Assembly: GCA_973895155.1 (NCBI GenBank) | Contig: OZ316895.1 | Coordinates: forward strand, 17,856,001 to 17,920,000 | Direction: 5' to 3' | Length of the DNA stretch: 64,000 bases | Source of the DNA: Marsupella aquatica | Lineage: Eukaryota > Marchantiophyta | Part shown: one piece after another, positions 42,560 to 53,769 of the stretch | Numbering within the stretch: position 1 is the stretch's first letter | Layout: each line of letters begins with the position of its first letter | Position numbers and translations under genes: made by a program | The notes under the pieces: model-generated | Seen by the model: only the letters and a program-made list of their open reading frames with translations | The model's database searches: none | What the model was told of the DNA's origin: nothing

Positions 42560-44897
42560 ATGATGTATGACTGTGACATTTGTGGATGTAAGGGTTTCAA
42601 AAACCCTGGGGGCTTAGCATCACATAAGGCAACCAGTCGTGCTTGCAAATTGGCTGGTGTTTGCAAGAAGAACACTGACATGGGACCCCAACGGGAGATT
42701 GAACAAACCTGTGATTTGGAACAACAGACGGCAGATGATTTTATTAACTTGATGGATCCATTAGCATCTAAGTTTTCTACGCCAGAAGCCAACGATGTTG
42801 AAGATGTGATGTGTACTCCGTTCAGTGAGTTTTGTAAAGGTAGCAAACCGAAGCATCGGTTTGATTCTACATTACGTCTTGTGGCCTTTATACGACAATG
42901 TAGAAATACCATGGGCCTTTCTGTGAAAGACATTAGAAGGCTGTTAGGGCTGCTTTTCCATCCCAAGTTTTGTTTGGATGGTATCACTGTAAAAAATGCA
43001 AGTGATCTTCTTAAGTATGAGAAGCAGATGGCGAGAACTCATTGTACAGAATGGAACCAAGTGATAGTCCGAGAGAGGGATGAACGTGTGCCGGAGTTGA
43101 CACTACACTATCAAGATCCAATCGAAGCATTGTCCCTGTTATTCTCAAATGCATGCAACAAAGAGGATTTTAAATTGGGTCCTACTAGAGCAAACTCAAG
43201 AGGTTCTTACAGTACTCCAGACACTGGACAGTGGTGGAGTAAAATGCAGGTGAGCTTTCATACTTTGGAATACATTTCTTGGGTTGGATTTTATAATCAG
43301 CTTCATGATAATAACACTATGTCTCTCTTTGTGATCGGCATGTAGGATGAAATTGATAAGAAGTGCCCTGGCGGAGTCATTGCAGCGGTGATTCTTTACT
43401 CTGACCAAACACCATTGTCAAATAACCAAAGAGTCAGTGGGTACCCATTGATGATGTCTTTGGCAAACATTGCATGTGCTGGAAGACGTGAGAAGTTTGG
43501 TAATGCCTTGTTGGCCATACTCCCTACGTATGGAGCCTGCGATCCAGATATTACAAATGCAACCAATCCGACTCTTCTCAAATCTTCTTTGCTACACAAG
43601 TGCTTGAGTATAGTGTTGGCACCATTGAAAGAACTGAGTTACATGTAAGTGATCAAACTGAGAAACTGAGTTACATGTAAGTGTTCAAACTGAGTTACGT
43701 GTAAGTGATCGAAGTGGCTATCTATTTGATGAAGACTTGAAATTCTGCTGCACTAATGCATCAATGTTGTATCTGTTTCAGAGGTTTGCCATTGGAAGAT
43801 CCTAGCGGATCACAGAAGTGGGTGTTTCCATTGATTTATGGATATATTGGGGACCATCCAGAAACCTGCAAGGTGACATGCACCTTTGATTCAAATCGAT
43901 GTAATTTCCCTTGCAGTGTTTGCTTGTGTCCTAAAGATCAGCTGAATGCAGTGGCATTGAGACATGAGTACAGAGAAGAAGCTCAAATGAAAACTATTCA
44001 TCGTGAGATGATCAGTTTACCTACAAATATGACTAATGAAGTATCCAGACTAAATTCAATACATCCGGTTGAGGTATGTTAACAAGTCCTTCTCTTTTTG
44101 TACCTAGCAGTCTGTTTTTACATCAATATTGATATTTGAGTCTTTTCCTATAGGTCAATTTTGACACTTGTGATTGATTGTGATGTGCAGTGTGCCTTGT
44201 GGGATTTTTTTGGTGGAAATACTATCCTTGGGAATCCCTATAGGTCTGTTCATCCCGATAAAATGCACCAATTTGACTTAGGATTATTCAAAACTTTTAT
44301 TAGCATTCTCAAAGCGATGGCAGTTGAAGTGCCGAGAGTAACCTTCAAGCATAAAGCATTGGACATCTTAGATAAAAGGATGGCTTTAGTTGCACTTAAT
44401 CATAGGTATCCAGAATTCAGATTGCCTGCTTGTAAGGGGAGAACTGGATATTTTACATCTAACGCCACATTCCAAGCATTTGAGCACCGTTCGGTGTTCC
44501 AAGTTATTATTCCGTTACTGCTGGGAGTGTATCCAACACCCGTCATCATCAACGATTACTTGCCATTGGTAAAAAAGATTGCACACCCACAGACCTTGAA
44601 AGCTCTCGTGAAAGGGAAACTGCTCTTGATAAGGTAAGTATGAGCATGGAAGTTCATATTCTTGTTAAAGTTCAAATAGACTTTAGATAGAAAAATGTGT
44701 GAACAAAATACTCTTTATGAAGTAAGTCTGATTGAAACTCCGAAGTCAAATACTTCTGCGGTGTATAGCAAGTTTTTATGTAGCTATGTAATGAATATAA
44801 TTATACCAATAGTTCTGTTGCCCGGGCCCAAGTGTTTGACAAGTGGAATTTTTGTTCTTGGATTTGCAGGCTGTACGTTCAGGAGCTAGTGTGTTGA
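42560..44897 (+). CDS. Plavaka-type transposase, five exons
   Basis: Exons 42560-43249, 43346-43644, 43782-44073, 44191-44633 and 44870-44897. All junctions are GT-AG with matching phases, and the sum (1,752 nt) codes for 583 residues without a stop. The N-terminus has a zinc finger (CDICGCKGFKNPGGLASHK, then C). Exon 2 begins the DDE-like core: VIAAVILYSDQTPLS (first Asp), then GYPLMMSLANI. Exon 3 has YGYIGDHPETCKVTC with a Cys pair (CSVCLCP). Exon 4 has HPDKMHQFDLGLFKTF. These blocks, their order and spacing match Plavaka transposases known from fungi (LYSDKT, DHPEQC, PD-LH-DLG). The C-terminus is shorter than I would expect. Using a different exon 5 frame would add about 60 codons (to 45,060). 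It should act in the nucleus on the CATCAGG ends. Confidence 0.8.
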
Positions 44898-45085
44898 TGG
44901 GCTTGAAATTACGTTTCCAAATGGAATGGTTACAAAGAAGACCTGAAGATGTACCTTCCCGTGGAAAGGGTCTTCTGACTGCACAACCTGAAATTAGAAC
45001 GAATCTGAAAATGACTGTTGAAACCTATTGTAGAGAAAACGATTTACATGATTTGGAGGTACAAACTTTCTCACCTTTGTATTCA

Positions 45086-45505
45086 TCAATTCATCAATTC
45101 TGAGGGCACCATGCGCTTGTACCAATCCGGCTTCTCACCGTAGCACCGCATGTTGATTTTCTCCACTTGGTAATTGATCTGCTTCTCCTCCAGCTGAAGC
45201 CACACCCGCTCACAGTAAGGGTGTGTTGCTTTGGGGTTTGGATGGAAGATCTTCTCATACTTTTTCTTCTCAAAACTTGTAGTTTTGATTCTCAAGTTTT
45301 GATGGCAAAGCTGGGATGATTCGTAAAAGAGTCCAGCAGGAGGAATTGATCCTGGAGAAGATACCGCTACTGCTATGCTTCTAGGGCTTCCTCCAACTGT
45401 TACGCTGAGCTGAGATTCCTCTGCCCGGGCAAGGTTTCCCCAACAGAGCCTTCGCGTAATGAATATTCTTTCCTTAGTCCATGGGAAGGAAAGATGAGAC
45501 TTGAA
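45086..45505 (-). pseudogene. Glutathione S-transferase N-domain exon, captured fragment
   Basis: Minus-strand frame open from an acceptor CTTGCAG at about 45,506 down to TGA at 45086. The last 50 residues are a thioredoxin-fold GST N-domain: [19 protein letters not shown], then [15 protein letters not shown] and KRMVPSE. HPYC replaces the usual CPYC/CPFC active-site box, and the fragment stops just before the conserved cis-Pro strand (VPSG-L-P in the family). The part before it is Ser-rich and could be a plastid presequence. It lies antisense, directly behind the transposase, with one exon only; a pseudogene by truncation. Confidence 0.6.
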
Positions 45506-47520
45506 ATTTGAGGGGTCTGCAAGATTGCACTACTTAGACTGATTTGAACCTTTGTCAAACAGGTAAGATTGTATTTCTCAAAACTGTACCATTGAGCTCC
45601 GTATTCCCGACACGGGAACGGAGCTGACTCGATGGAACTTTTGGATATGGACCGCTTTAGGCAACAGTCCTCAGCCAGGTATGATTAATTTTGTATGAAT
45701 GTCATTTTGTTGGATTTGATGTGACCAAACAACCTTGAATACATTCTCAACAAAGACGTTTGATTTGCAGAGTTTATCCTTCATCTTCCGGTTTGATTGG
45801 TATTGGCATCCGCCATTGTTCTTGTACACGGCCTTCAGGTAATGAGACTGAAGAGCGATTTCAACGTTATGCGTGCCTACTTTTAAACAGAAACTCTTGT
45901 TCCAGCACCACGGTGTGACATTTATAGTTGCGGGAATTTCCTGCTATGAGGCTTATGTGATCAAGACTTGAGTTGAACTTCAAGTTTGATTCCTTTTTCG
46001 TGTTAAGAAGCACAGGGTGGGTGGGAGGGGAGGGGAGGGGAGGGGAGGGGAGGCTGTTACATTCATGTTGTATGTGTCTCTTCACGGATTGTATAAGAGC
46101 CAAGTTTAAGAATGATGGATAGCCTTTATTTCTGGATTGTAGGAGAGGGAGGGAAGCGCTTTCACGTTCATGTCATCTGTGTCTAATCACGATGGATTGT
46201 ACAGATGATGGCTAGGCTTTATTTCTAAGTAGTCTCTTTTCAGAAACCTGAGATTCTGGTTTGTGTATAGCGCAGAAAGGACAGTGTAGGCAACTTACAA
46301 ATGAACGCCTGTCAAGATGCCCTAAGAGTCTGTCCTTTACACAACCCAAGGATAACATGTGACTTCTGGCTGAAGTATTTTAGTACCAATTCGACAGGCT
46401 TTTGACTCTGTACTTTCTGTGGGTACAGTGAAATACGGGAGAAGGAACGAGCTTCTTGATACCTGGATATGCCTTTCACAATTGTTTCAATATTCTATTC
46501 TAAGATCATTGCATTCTTGACAGATAGCCGGTACTCTCAGTTGGAAAGGAGTCATTTAACTTTTGCAAGTTATCCGGACTCCGAAACAGTTTCTCGGTCC
46601 CACCGTATTTATGTTGGAGGAGGACGCGTAGTGCAGATTAGAAGACAAGTAGGAATGGAAAGAAGGGATGCGGTGCGGGATGCGGTGCGGAGAGATGGAT
46701 GTGTGATTTTAAGAATTTGCTGAAGCAGTGGTAGCAGGAGGCAGGGAGGGTGGCGGGGAGGGAGCAGGGAGTGTCGTCAATGAACATCAGTTGCTCGCAA
46801 TCGGTGCGTGTGGATGGGGACTTGGCCGCCCCGTGTGGCGTCACGGTTTCTTGCAGACAAGGCACGTCATTGCTTGTTGGTGTGCTCTGTTGTTCCTTGT
46901 TTGGTGGAATTTACATACTATGACAACATTTTCCGTGATGGATCTTCGAGAATTATGGTTGCCTTCGCACTTTTTCTGGTCTTGTCATGCCATATTTTAA
47001 ATTATTTCAACGGGGCGAGATGGATGGTATCCGAATCCAGGTGAGAGAAGATTCTTGCGGAAGTCATGCAATGTAGCCAGGTGGACGGAGTGCCGAGAAA
47101 AAGAGTGGTCAATGTGTCTGAAGATGGGATCGCTCGGATTTGCGTGTGGGCTCTGCGCTGGCTCTCACATGTATGAAGAGAGTGGCAGGATAGGTCGGCA
47201 AGCACCAGAAAAACAAGTCTTCTCCCAAGATTTAGAGCTCTGGACTAGCCCAAGTTAATCTTAAATTAGGAAAGTTCTCTTATGATTCTCTAGGACAAAC
47301 TGTCATGATTGGAATCCAGCGGTAACATATTTGTTAAAACTTTGATAACTCTAGCTCTAGTCGACCTTTAATATGGAGACGAATATTTGACTACATAGCT
47401 CAAATTTCTTTTGCATCTTGATCAAAAGTTCATTGGAAACATTTAAAGTGAGCTTTTGAAATAGGTTGCGAAAGTGTATTCAAATTGGAAACATTGGGAT
47501 ACCCCAAAAAATTTATCTAT
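45506..47520. other. Non-coding stretch with (GGGGA)n microsatellite
   Basis: A GGGGA repeat of about five units at 46,022-46,052, a small gatgcggtgcgg duplication at 46,668-46,690 and no supported gene. Several short frames without domain character. Confidence 0.5.
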
Positions 47521-48501
47521 TCAATGATAGTTGTGATGCATCAACAACAAATCATTGTCTCTGTCAACAACATTGATGAGCTTAAGGGAGATTGATGAAA
47601 TAACAATGGAATAACAACTTCTCACCAATAAGATGACAATGCAAATACAAGGAAATGATAATGAGAAAATAGTATTGAAATGCTAATGAAATGACATTAA
47701 ATTGACATAGATTCAACGAGGAACTGAAAAAGAATCTGTAATGAAAAAATGACAAATAAATCACGAGGAACTGAAAAAGAATCTGTAATGAAAAAATGAC
47801 AAATAAATCACACTGGTGATATTCTGAAAACTATGTTGAACTAACAACAAATCAACTACAAAAACACTGTTGTTTATCGAGTACCAAATGATGACCAATG
47901 TCACAATGAAATGGCACTGAAATGACAATTTAACAGATGATGAAATAATGATAAACTCATGATACAATATGGCACTGAAATGACAATTTAACAGATGATG
48001 AAATAATGATAAACTCATGATACAATATGATGGAAATCATGATGATGGATCAATGGAATGGTATTGGATCAATATTGACTGAATGACAATGGACAAATGA
48101 TATAGGTTCATGATGAAAGGACAATGATTTGTCAATGAAGTGATAATGAATAAGCAATGAAACATGAATGATCCTTCAATGAAAATATGGCTTTTACACA
48201 ATGAAAACACAATGATTACACACTAATGTGGCATTGATATATTGATAATTCAACATGCTAGACCAATGATGAATCAATGCAAATTCTTTGTTTATTATTT
48301 TGAAATTGAATCAATGTTGATCATACAATGGATAATTGATGAATCAATTTAAAAAAAATACAAAACAATGAATCAATGAGTAAACATTGTAAATTCAACA
48401 ATGACATGTCAGCGTGTAATAAGCAATGACACATTACTTGGTCAATATCGTACCCCGCACAGTCAATTTCATTGATGATTATTTGATGAATATTCTTCAC
48501 C
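47521..48501. repeat. Right subterminal CAATGA-rich region with tandem duplications
   Basis: AT-rich words (aatgac, caatga, gatgaa) in loose repetition. Two exact local duplications: a 48 nt unit at 47715-47810 and a 58 nt unit at 47911-48026. Ends at the right terminal inverted repeat. Counterpart of 31190-31772. Confidence 0.65.
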
Positions 48502-48515
48502 CCATTTTCCTGATG
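48502..48515 (-). repeat. Right terminal inverted repeat of the Plavaka-type element
   Basis: The complement reads CATCAGGAAAATGG. Followed by the TA target (48516-48517). Confidence 0.85.
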
Positions 48516-50280
48516 TAAGTGCCCCTGGTGCCCGAACGCCTCCATGGAATACTTCGAGCAAGCCACTTAGTGCCCCTTGCACCCATGTTAGATATTGCTC
48601 TAGTCTTGTGACTCATGGACTAACCATAGTTAGTCTAACTTGGGTTAGGACTTAGCTAATGTTAGCGGTAGTGCTGTTGTGCATATAGTCAGGGCTGATG
48701 CTAGACCCTGGTGAAACTTAGGCTCATTGTTACGGAGCTAGTTGAGAGATAGGAAGAGCTTGCGCTGTGGATGCTTGGTATGGCCAGTCGGCCTAGAGTG
48801 CAGTAAAGCTCTTGTGTGTTCCCGTGGACGTAGCCTCATGTGGAGGTGAACCACATATTTTTCTGTGTCAGCTATTGTGCGTTGGATGGTTCATGGGCTT
48901 GCCGTTACGAATGTCGTCTATGATCAACAACCCACCCGTGGCCCCTCCCATAGGAAGCCTCTCCAATACGACCGTTACTCAACGGTCATCACTGTCTGCA
49001 CAAACAACCAAGAGCCTTGGTAAGTAACCTCTCAGGATCTAGAACTCGCCAAGTCTAGCATCCTAACTCAAACTCAACAGATATTGGTAAATAGGTCAGC
49101 GATTGGTCCTCCCGATGCCATAAGCCGGAACTAGAACCCACGCCCATTGTTCATGATCCAGAATAGCTCCTTCCTTGGGCGTGACCCGAGTTCTCCCTTG
49201 TACCTATCCATCAATGCCCTGACCCCAGGACATGCTCATGGCCCAAATAGCGTAGCTTGTCCCAACACGTCGGGACCAAAATGACCCCCAGTCTAGCAAC
49301 CAACTCCCGGTTCTCACCCCATTGATGGTCTAGGGGCCAAGCACCCTTGGAACTCAACCTCCACACCTACTTGGCCTTGCCTCCCCAACGCAAGCTCCCT
49401 TGGGAGACTACATGCGGCTTGGCTGCTGTTCGGCAGGATTTTGGCCAGCGGGTGAGCTAACACTCGCAAACCTCAAGAACCCATGGCTCCCCTAGACCCA
49501 GATGAGCTCAGGAGGATGTAGCCCTCCTTAAGAGATTTCCAACGCACCCAAGAAGTCCTCCAACGGACTTCCCGTTGGGAAGATATCGCCGTTTCCGTTT
49601 AACATTTTTCCTTAGTGTCGCGATTGCCGCGGCTCACGACTTCGGTTCGCCCTTGGCCCCCAGGGAGACACCGCTCCTCTCATATATGCTTTTGGAGACC
49701 TGCCACCCCCGGACCAGCATTGGTCCCTAAACATTTGGCCTCCAACCCGAATTCTATCGCGCATACTGGGCGCGCCATCAACTGGCAACGCCCATAATTT
49801 TCTCGTTAGGCGTCCGCAAGCGGAGTGCCTTAGCCTGTTGTGATCGGGCCAACCTAGTGCTCATGCCTAGGCCCTCAGGTCTCATTGCCGCTCGGGGTTC
49901 CCGATCAGCCAAACCCGGATCGGGCCATAGCTCACGCCCCAAGCGTCCGTTGCCCATGGCGTCAACTCAATTGACCTTGGGCCCAAGAGGAGCTCACACT
50001 CAAGCCCTCAAAACTCAAGTCCGTCTAGGGGTCCGGATGGTCGACCTTGAGTTCGGCCCCTTTTCCCCTTGACCCGACCAGTTCTCAGCTAGCCTAAGTC
50101 CTTAGTGTATGTCACCAGCTTGGCTCCTTGCCTTTGCTAGCGCCATGTCTCATTGCCCACAAGTCTCCCCATGCTAAGTCCTCCCCATATGGCCTATCCG
50201 TTCCTTGACCATAAGGGAGCTCGGCATCGGAGTCAGCAACGCCGGAGCTAAGTGTTAAGGTAGTCGAGTTCCGCGACTGG
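48516..50280 (-). repeat. Outer part of the gypsy B 5' LTR
   Basis: Continues the LTR that stops at 31175, without loss of a base apart from the duplicated TA. Inverted match to gypsy A LTR 20634-22340. It lacks the MITE fragment present in A and carries a copia solo LTR. The outer end is near 50,280 (…CGAGTTCCGCGACTGG). Both neighbouring sequences differ from those next to A. Confidence 0.88.
48586..48929 (+). mobile_element. Solo copia LTR nested in the gypsy B LTR
   Basis: 344 bp, TGTTAGATATTGC … GATCAACA, flanked by ACCCA at 48581-48585 and 48930-48934. It belongs to the family of copia 1 (compare the complement of 18353-18700) but lies in the opposite orientation to copia 1. Confidence 0.92.
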
Positions 50281-51948
50281 AGACGACCATGCGTGGTGGC
50301 ATGGCTGAAAACTGTGAAATATGGCCTTACACGGGGAACAAGGGTACGGGCCATAATGAGGGGGCTGATCAAATAAAGTTTCTGGTAGAAGGGGTCTATT
50401 GAGCATATCCCTCTTCATAAATACATCTACAAGGCATTGCTGTAAGGAAGCTAGAAAGCTTCATAGTCTGGCAGAATTTTTTGTTAAAAGGTTATACAGA
50501 AGGTTGAGAAGCTGTTGTATGTGTTTTATATGAGTTGCAATGGTCCGGGGGACGTCCAGAGCCAGAACTTTCACCCTCGGACGTGGCTATTGAGGCATAT
50601 TTAGGCACAAACTTCTCACGCACTAATACGGTCCCAGACCGTCGACTTCGGATCGCAAAGTGAAGGGCCGGGACACCTGAGGGTCAAGTGTTATTACCTG
50701 AACCATATTTGCGCGGACCTATCTGTTTGTCGTATTGCTCGAGCATTGCGTCGTCCCATTAGGGTTACACCAGCCACTGCCGTCGAGTCTCCTGCACGTT
50801 TAGGTTACGGTAGCCGTGAGGTTGGGAACTGTGGTTGCTGAATGAGTGAGATTTGCGGAAATGTGAAAAGACTTTAGAGCTACCAATTGTAGGATTCTTG
50901 TCTACCAATTGTAGGATTCTTGTCCTGGAGTGATGGCATGACTGTGTCAATCGGAGCTTTCGTTTGGTATCTTGAAATCGGGTAGAGCGAGGCTGGGCTC
51001 GTCGAAGCGCTGAGAGCACGGGTACTGGCGCTGGTTTCAGTTGATGTGTGAGATCGTGGTCATATGTTGTTGTACAAGAAACTTGGAGAGCATGATGCTG
51101 GGCTAGAGTTTCTCAGTGAATGTTTGTTCGAGTGGTTGATATTCTTGCTGCTCTGTTCGTCAAATCGACGGTGCGTGCAGTTTGCTGCACTAGGAACTCG
51201 GGGAGCATTATGTCGAAGTAGATCTTCTCAATGATATTCATGCTCCTCGGTCCCCAGAATTTACATTGCATTCAGTTTGGCGTACAGCAAACTGGGAGAG
51301 CATGATGCTAAACTAGAGTTTTTCAGTGAATGTTTGTTTTAGTGGTTGAGATTCTTGTTGCTTTGTCCTTCGAATCTACGTTGTTTTCAGTTTGTGAAAG
51401 CCATCGGTCCACGGCGCAGCATTCAGGGTTGGCATGTTTTCGATGATTATACACTTGTTCTATCTCAGATATATCGTGGTGATCTATATATCCGTTGTAT
51501 GAGAATAGCACGCCAGCCACTGATGCACTTGTCGCGGTCCATGCCTTTCTTCAACTCGCTTTGTCTTCCCGTCCTTGTGACGTTCTCATTCTGGTCTGTA
51601 TTTCTTCGAGTTTGTCACTTAGTCCGAGGTGAGAGAATCACTCTGTATATATTTCGATACGGGTGAGTAAATGTCACCTAGTGGTCTCATGACTATGTTT
51701 CGCTAGCCATACAGCCGTTCTCGCATTTCTCGGTCTGCAAGGAGGAGCTGGGTACTTGTCGCTATGAACCCTACATCTTGAAGACTTCACCCCCAAGCCT
51801 ACAATGACTCGATCAGGTCACGCTTACTGAAACTAAGGGTCTGGCGACGAAATGCGGTTTGCCCTTTGAATCACCATATCCTGAGAAGGCTTTGCTGAGA
51901 GGCGATCCGACTTTCGACATGTGTACGTTAGCGGGTATTTGATAACCT
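50281..51948. other. Non-coding stretch with degenerate repeats
   Basis: A 22 nt duplication ctaccaattgtaggattctt at about 50,880-50,925, and two copies of a roughly 100 bp block (51,071-51,170 and 51,290-51,385, sharing gagagcatgatgct and cagtgaatgtttgtt) with a weaker third copy between them. No supported gene. Confidence 0.55.
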
Positions 51949-52320
51949 TTAAAGAACTGACTGAACATCTTCCATGTCATCGTCAGTGCCATCACTGCTC
52001 TCATCTGTTGGACTCAAAGCAGCATTTGATGGTCGCAAGAGGACATCCTCTCGTCTGTTAAACTCAAGGCAGCATTTGATGGTCTCAAGAGGACAAGAGG
52101 ACATCGTCTCGTCTGTTAGACTCAAAGCAGCATTTGCTTGTCTCAAGAGGACATCTCTCAGCTCTTGCTTTGCACCGTGAAATGCATCCAACCTGACCTG
52201 CCCTTCCTGAAATCCAAGCCATCCTTGAAGCTCACTCTTCTTGCCCTCCAGGCACTTGCTTCTTCTGCGCGGATTGGTTCCGGCCCTTCTGGTCCGTCGT
52301 TGATGTAAGTAAGTGGTCAA
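51949..52320 (-). CDS. Hypothetical protein with internal repeat and acidic tail
   Basis: A minus-strand frame of 123 codons that begins with a basic stretch (RRTRRAGTNPRRRSK) and has two copies of a phrase DVLLRxxNAALSxTDE separated by a related, altered copy. It ends DGTDDDMEDVQSVL. At the DNA level this is a 50 nt direct repeat at about 52,010-52,160. Phase is kept between the first and last copies, which supports coding, but there is no recognised domain. It may be the 3' end of a longer gene. Confidence 0.3.
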   Translation of the reverse strand: MTTYLHQRRTRRAGTNPRRRSKCLEGKKSELQGWLGFQEGQVRLDAFHGAKQELRDVLLRQANAALSLTDETMSSCPLETIKCCLEFNRREDVLLRPSNAALSPTDESSDGTDDDMEDVQSVL

Positions 52321-53769
52321 AATACATCTCTAGCGTCAAGGAATTCTCCCCCTTCTTCAAAATCTCGGGGCAGAAAAGAATGATTTCCCAAATCCGAACG
52401 CCCGGCTCTTCAGTTTTTGGCTTCCTATTGTCCTTGTGGGACTGTGGCACTGTGAGGTGCTGTTCTCCGTGTTCCCAGGGAGAGAACCATCGACACAGAA
52501 TAAAACATGTGTGTTCTGGAAATGGCCGAGAGACTGCATGACACTGCACCACATAAGGTGGCTCCAAACAGTGAACGTGTGAGCTTATAACCTTCATCGC
52601 CCATTCGCCACCTAATCAAAATGCTCTGAAGTGTTTCGTGTGCTTTACTCGTCTTTCGCCCAAATAAGTCTGGTAAGTGAGGGTGTCGGGGTGTGCACGG
52701 TAGAATTTATCCTTATTTCCTAGTATTTGTCCACTTTCTCTGCGCAGCTTGCCCAACAATCTGACATTCCTCTCGCCCGCCTTGGCAGGCATGGCGATTT
52801 TCCTTCACGATGTAGAACATGTTCTGTATCATCTCTCAAAGATACATAGATGTATTCGCTCCCAACACATTCTGTATATCTCATCAAAGATACATGATGC
52901 ACTTCGTTCTGTATCATCTCTCAAAGATACATAGATGCATTCGCTCCCAACACATTCTGTATGATCTCATCAAAGATACATGATGCACTTCTGGGAGAGA
53001 TCAAGAGAGCTATCGGCCCAAGGGTAGATACATGATGCACTTCTGGGAGAGATCAAGAGAGCTATCGGCCCAAGGGTAGATACATGATGCACTTCTGGGG
53101 AGAGATCAAGAGAGCTATCCGCCCAAGGGTTTAGGGTTGAAACAATTGTTGACAACTGCTGTCGACACTTTCTTGAAAAATTATATCGAATGAAAGTCCA
53201 AACGTCGACTCATTTTTTAAATTGGAGCACGACACGGTCGTTTGTCAATAGATAAAACATGGTTTCTATGCTTGATTGAGGTCTTTTGTTGCGCGATTGG
53301 ACCCGCATAACAATCAGCTTCGTCGCAGAGCAGCGGTGTTCGAAGAGGTCGACCTCGAAGATTCGACGCGGTTAACATCACTTACGAAGCATCCGCCAGA
53401 ATCCGTTTCCAGTTTTTGGCAAGAGTGCAAGTTTGTCAGGAGTACTAGTTTCAGAAATTAATGACGTAGCCCGTTTTGATCCACAGTGACCAAAGGTACT
53501 CGCTTCGAATTCCTCCATCGTCCAGTAAGTTGTAGAGAGCTGATATGCGTACTGTAAACATTCCATGTTCTTGAAGGTGCAAGAGCATTGTAACACGGCC
53601 TAAACCTTCCCAAAGTCTCACCGGGACCACTGGTGACTTCTTGGGAACATTGACAAGATGTTCTCTCCAGAGGCTTTGGTCATTCACGTCCTCTTAACTC
53701 AAGTAACGACCAAGTAATTCGAGCGAGAATTTTTTTCGCAAAAAATTAGGTCTCGTGATTGATTGTTTC
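52321..53769. other. Non-coding stretch with 52 nt tandem repeat
   Basis: Three copies of a 52 nt unit starting gatacatgatgcacttctgg at 52,975, 53,027 and 53,079, preceded by a longer imperfect duplication (52,830-52,975) that shares gatacatgatgcactt. No supported gene. Confidence 0.6.

Larger units (their letters stand above)
31176..48515. mobile_element. 17.3 kb Plavaka-type DNA transposon inserted in gypsy B LTR
   Basis: Ends are CATCAGGAAATTGG at 31176 and its inverse CCATTTTCCTGATG ending at 48515. The LTR sequence of gypsy B is split exactly here: the left part ends GCCTA and the right part starts TAAGTGCCC, whereas the uninterrupted LTR of A reads the complement of CCTAAGTGCCC. One TA is therefore duplicated. 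Both ends have CAATGA-rich subterminal DNA. Inside are a spliced transposase (42560-44897) and gene fragments on both strands. Without the copia 2 insertion the element would be about 12.9 kb. Long subterminal repeats and a 2-3 bp target duplication are known for the CACTA/Mirage/Chapaev group, to which Plavaka transposases are thought to be related; that relation is recalled, not tested. Confidence 0.85.

Noticed and set aside
46728-47000. Possible small membrane protein
   Set aside because: The frame starts in Gly/Glu-rich repeats and contains hydrophobic patches, but overlaps other frames and shows no conservation signal or splice logic.
48516-50280. A stand-alone solo gypsy LTR
   Set aside because: Its inner end continues base for base the LTR piece that stops at 31175, with only TA shared, so it is the outer part of the gypsy B LTR separated by the Plavaka-type insertion.
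52975-53130. CRISPR-like array
   Set aside because: The units are directly adjacent with no unique spacers, there are no cas genes, and the genome is eukaryotic. The same holds for 54036-54122 and 57546-57687.
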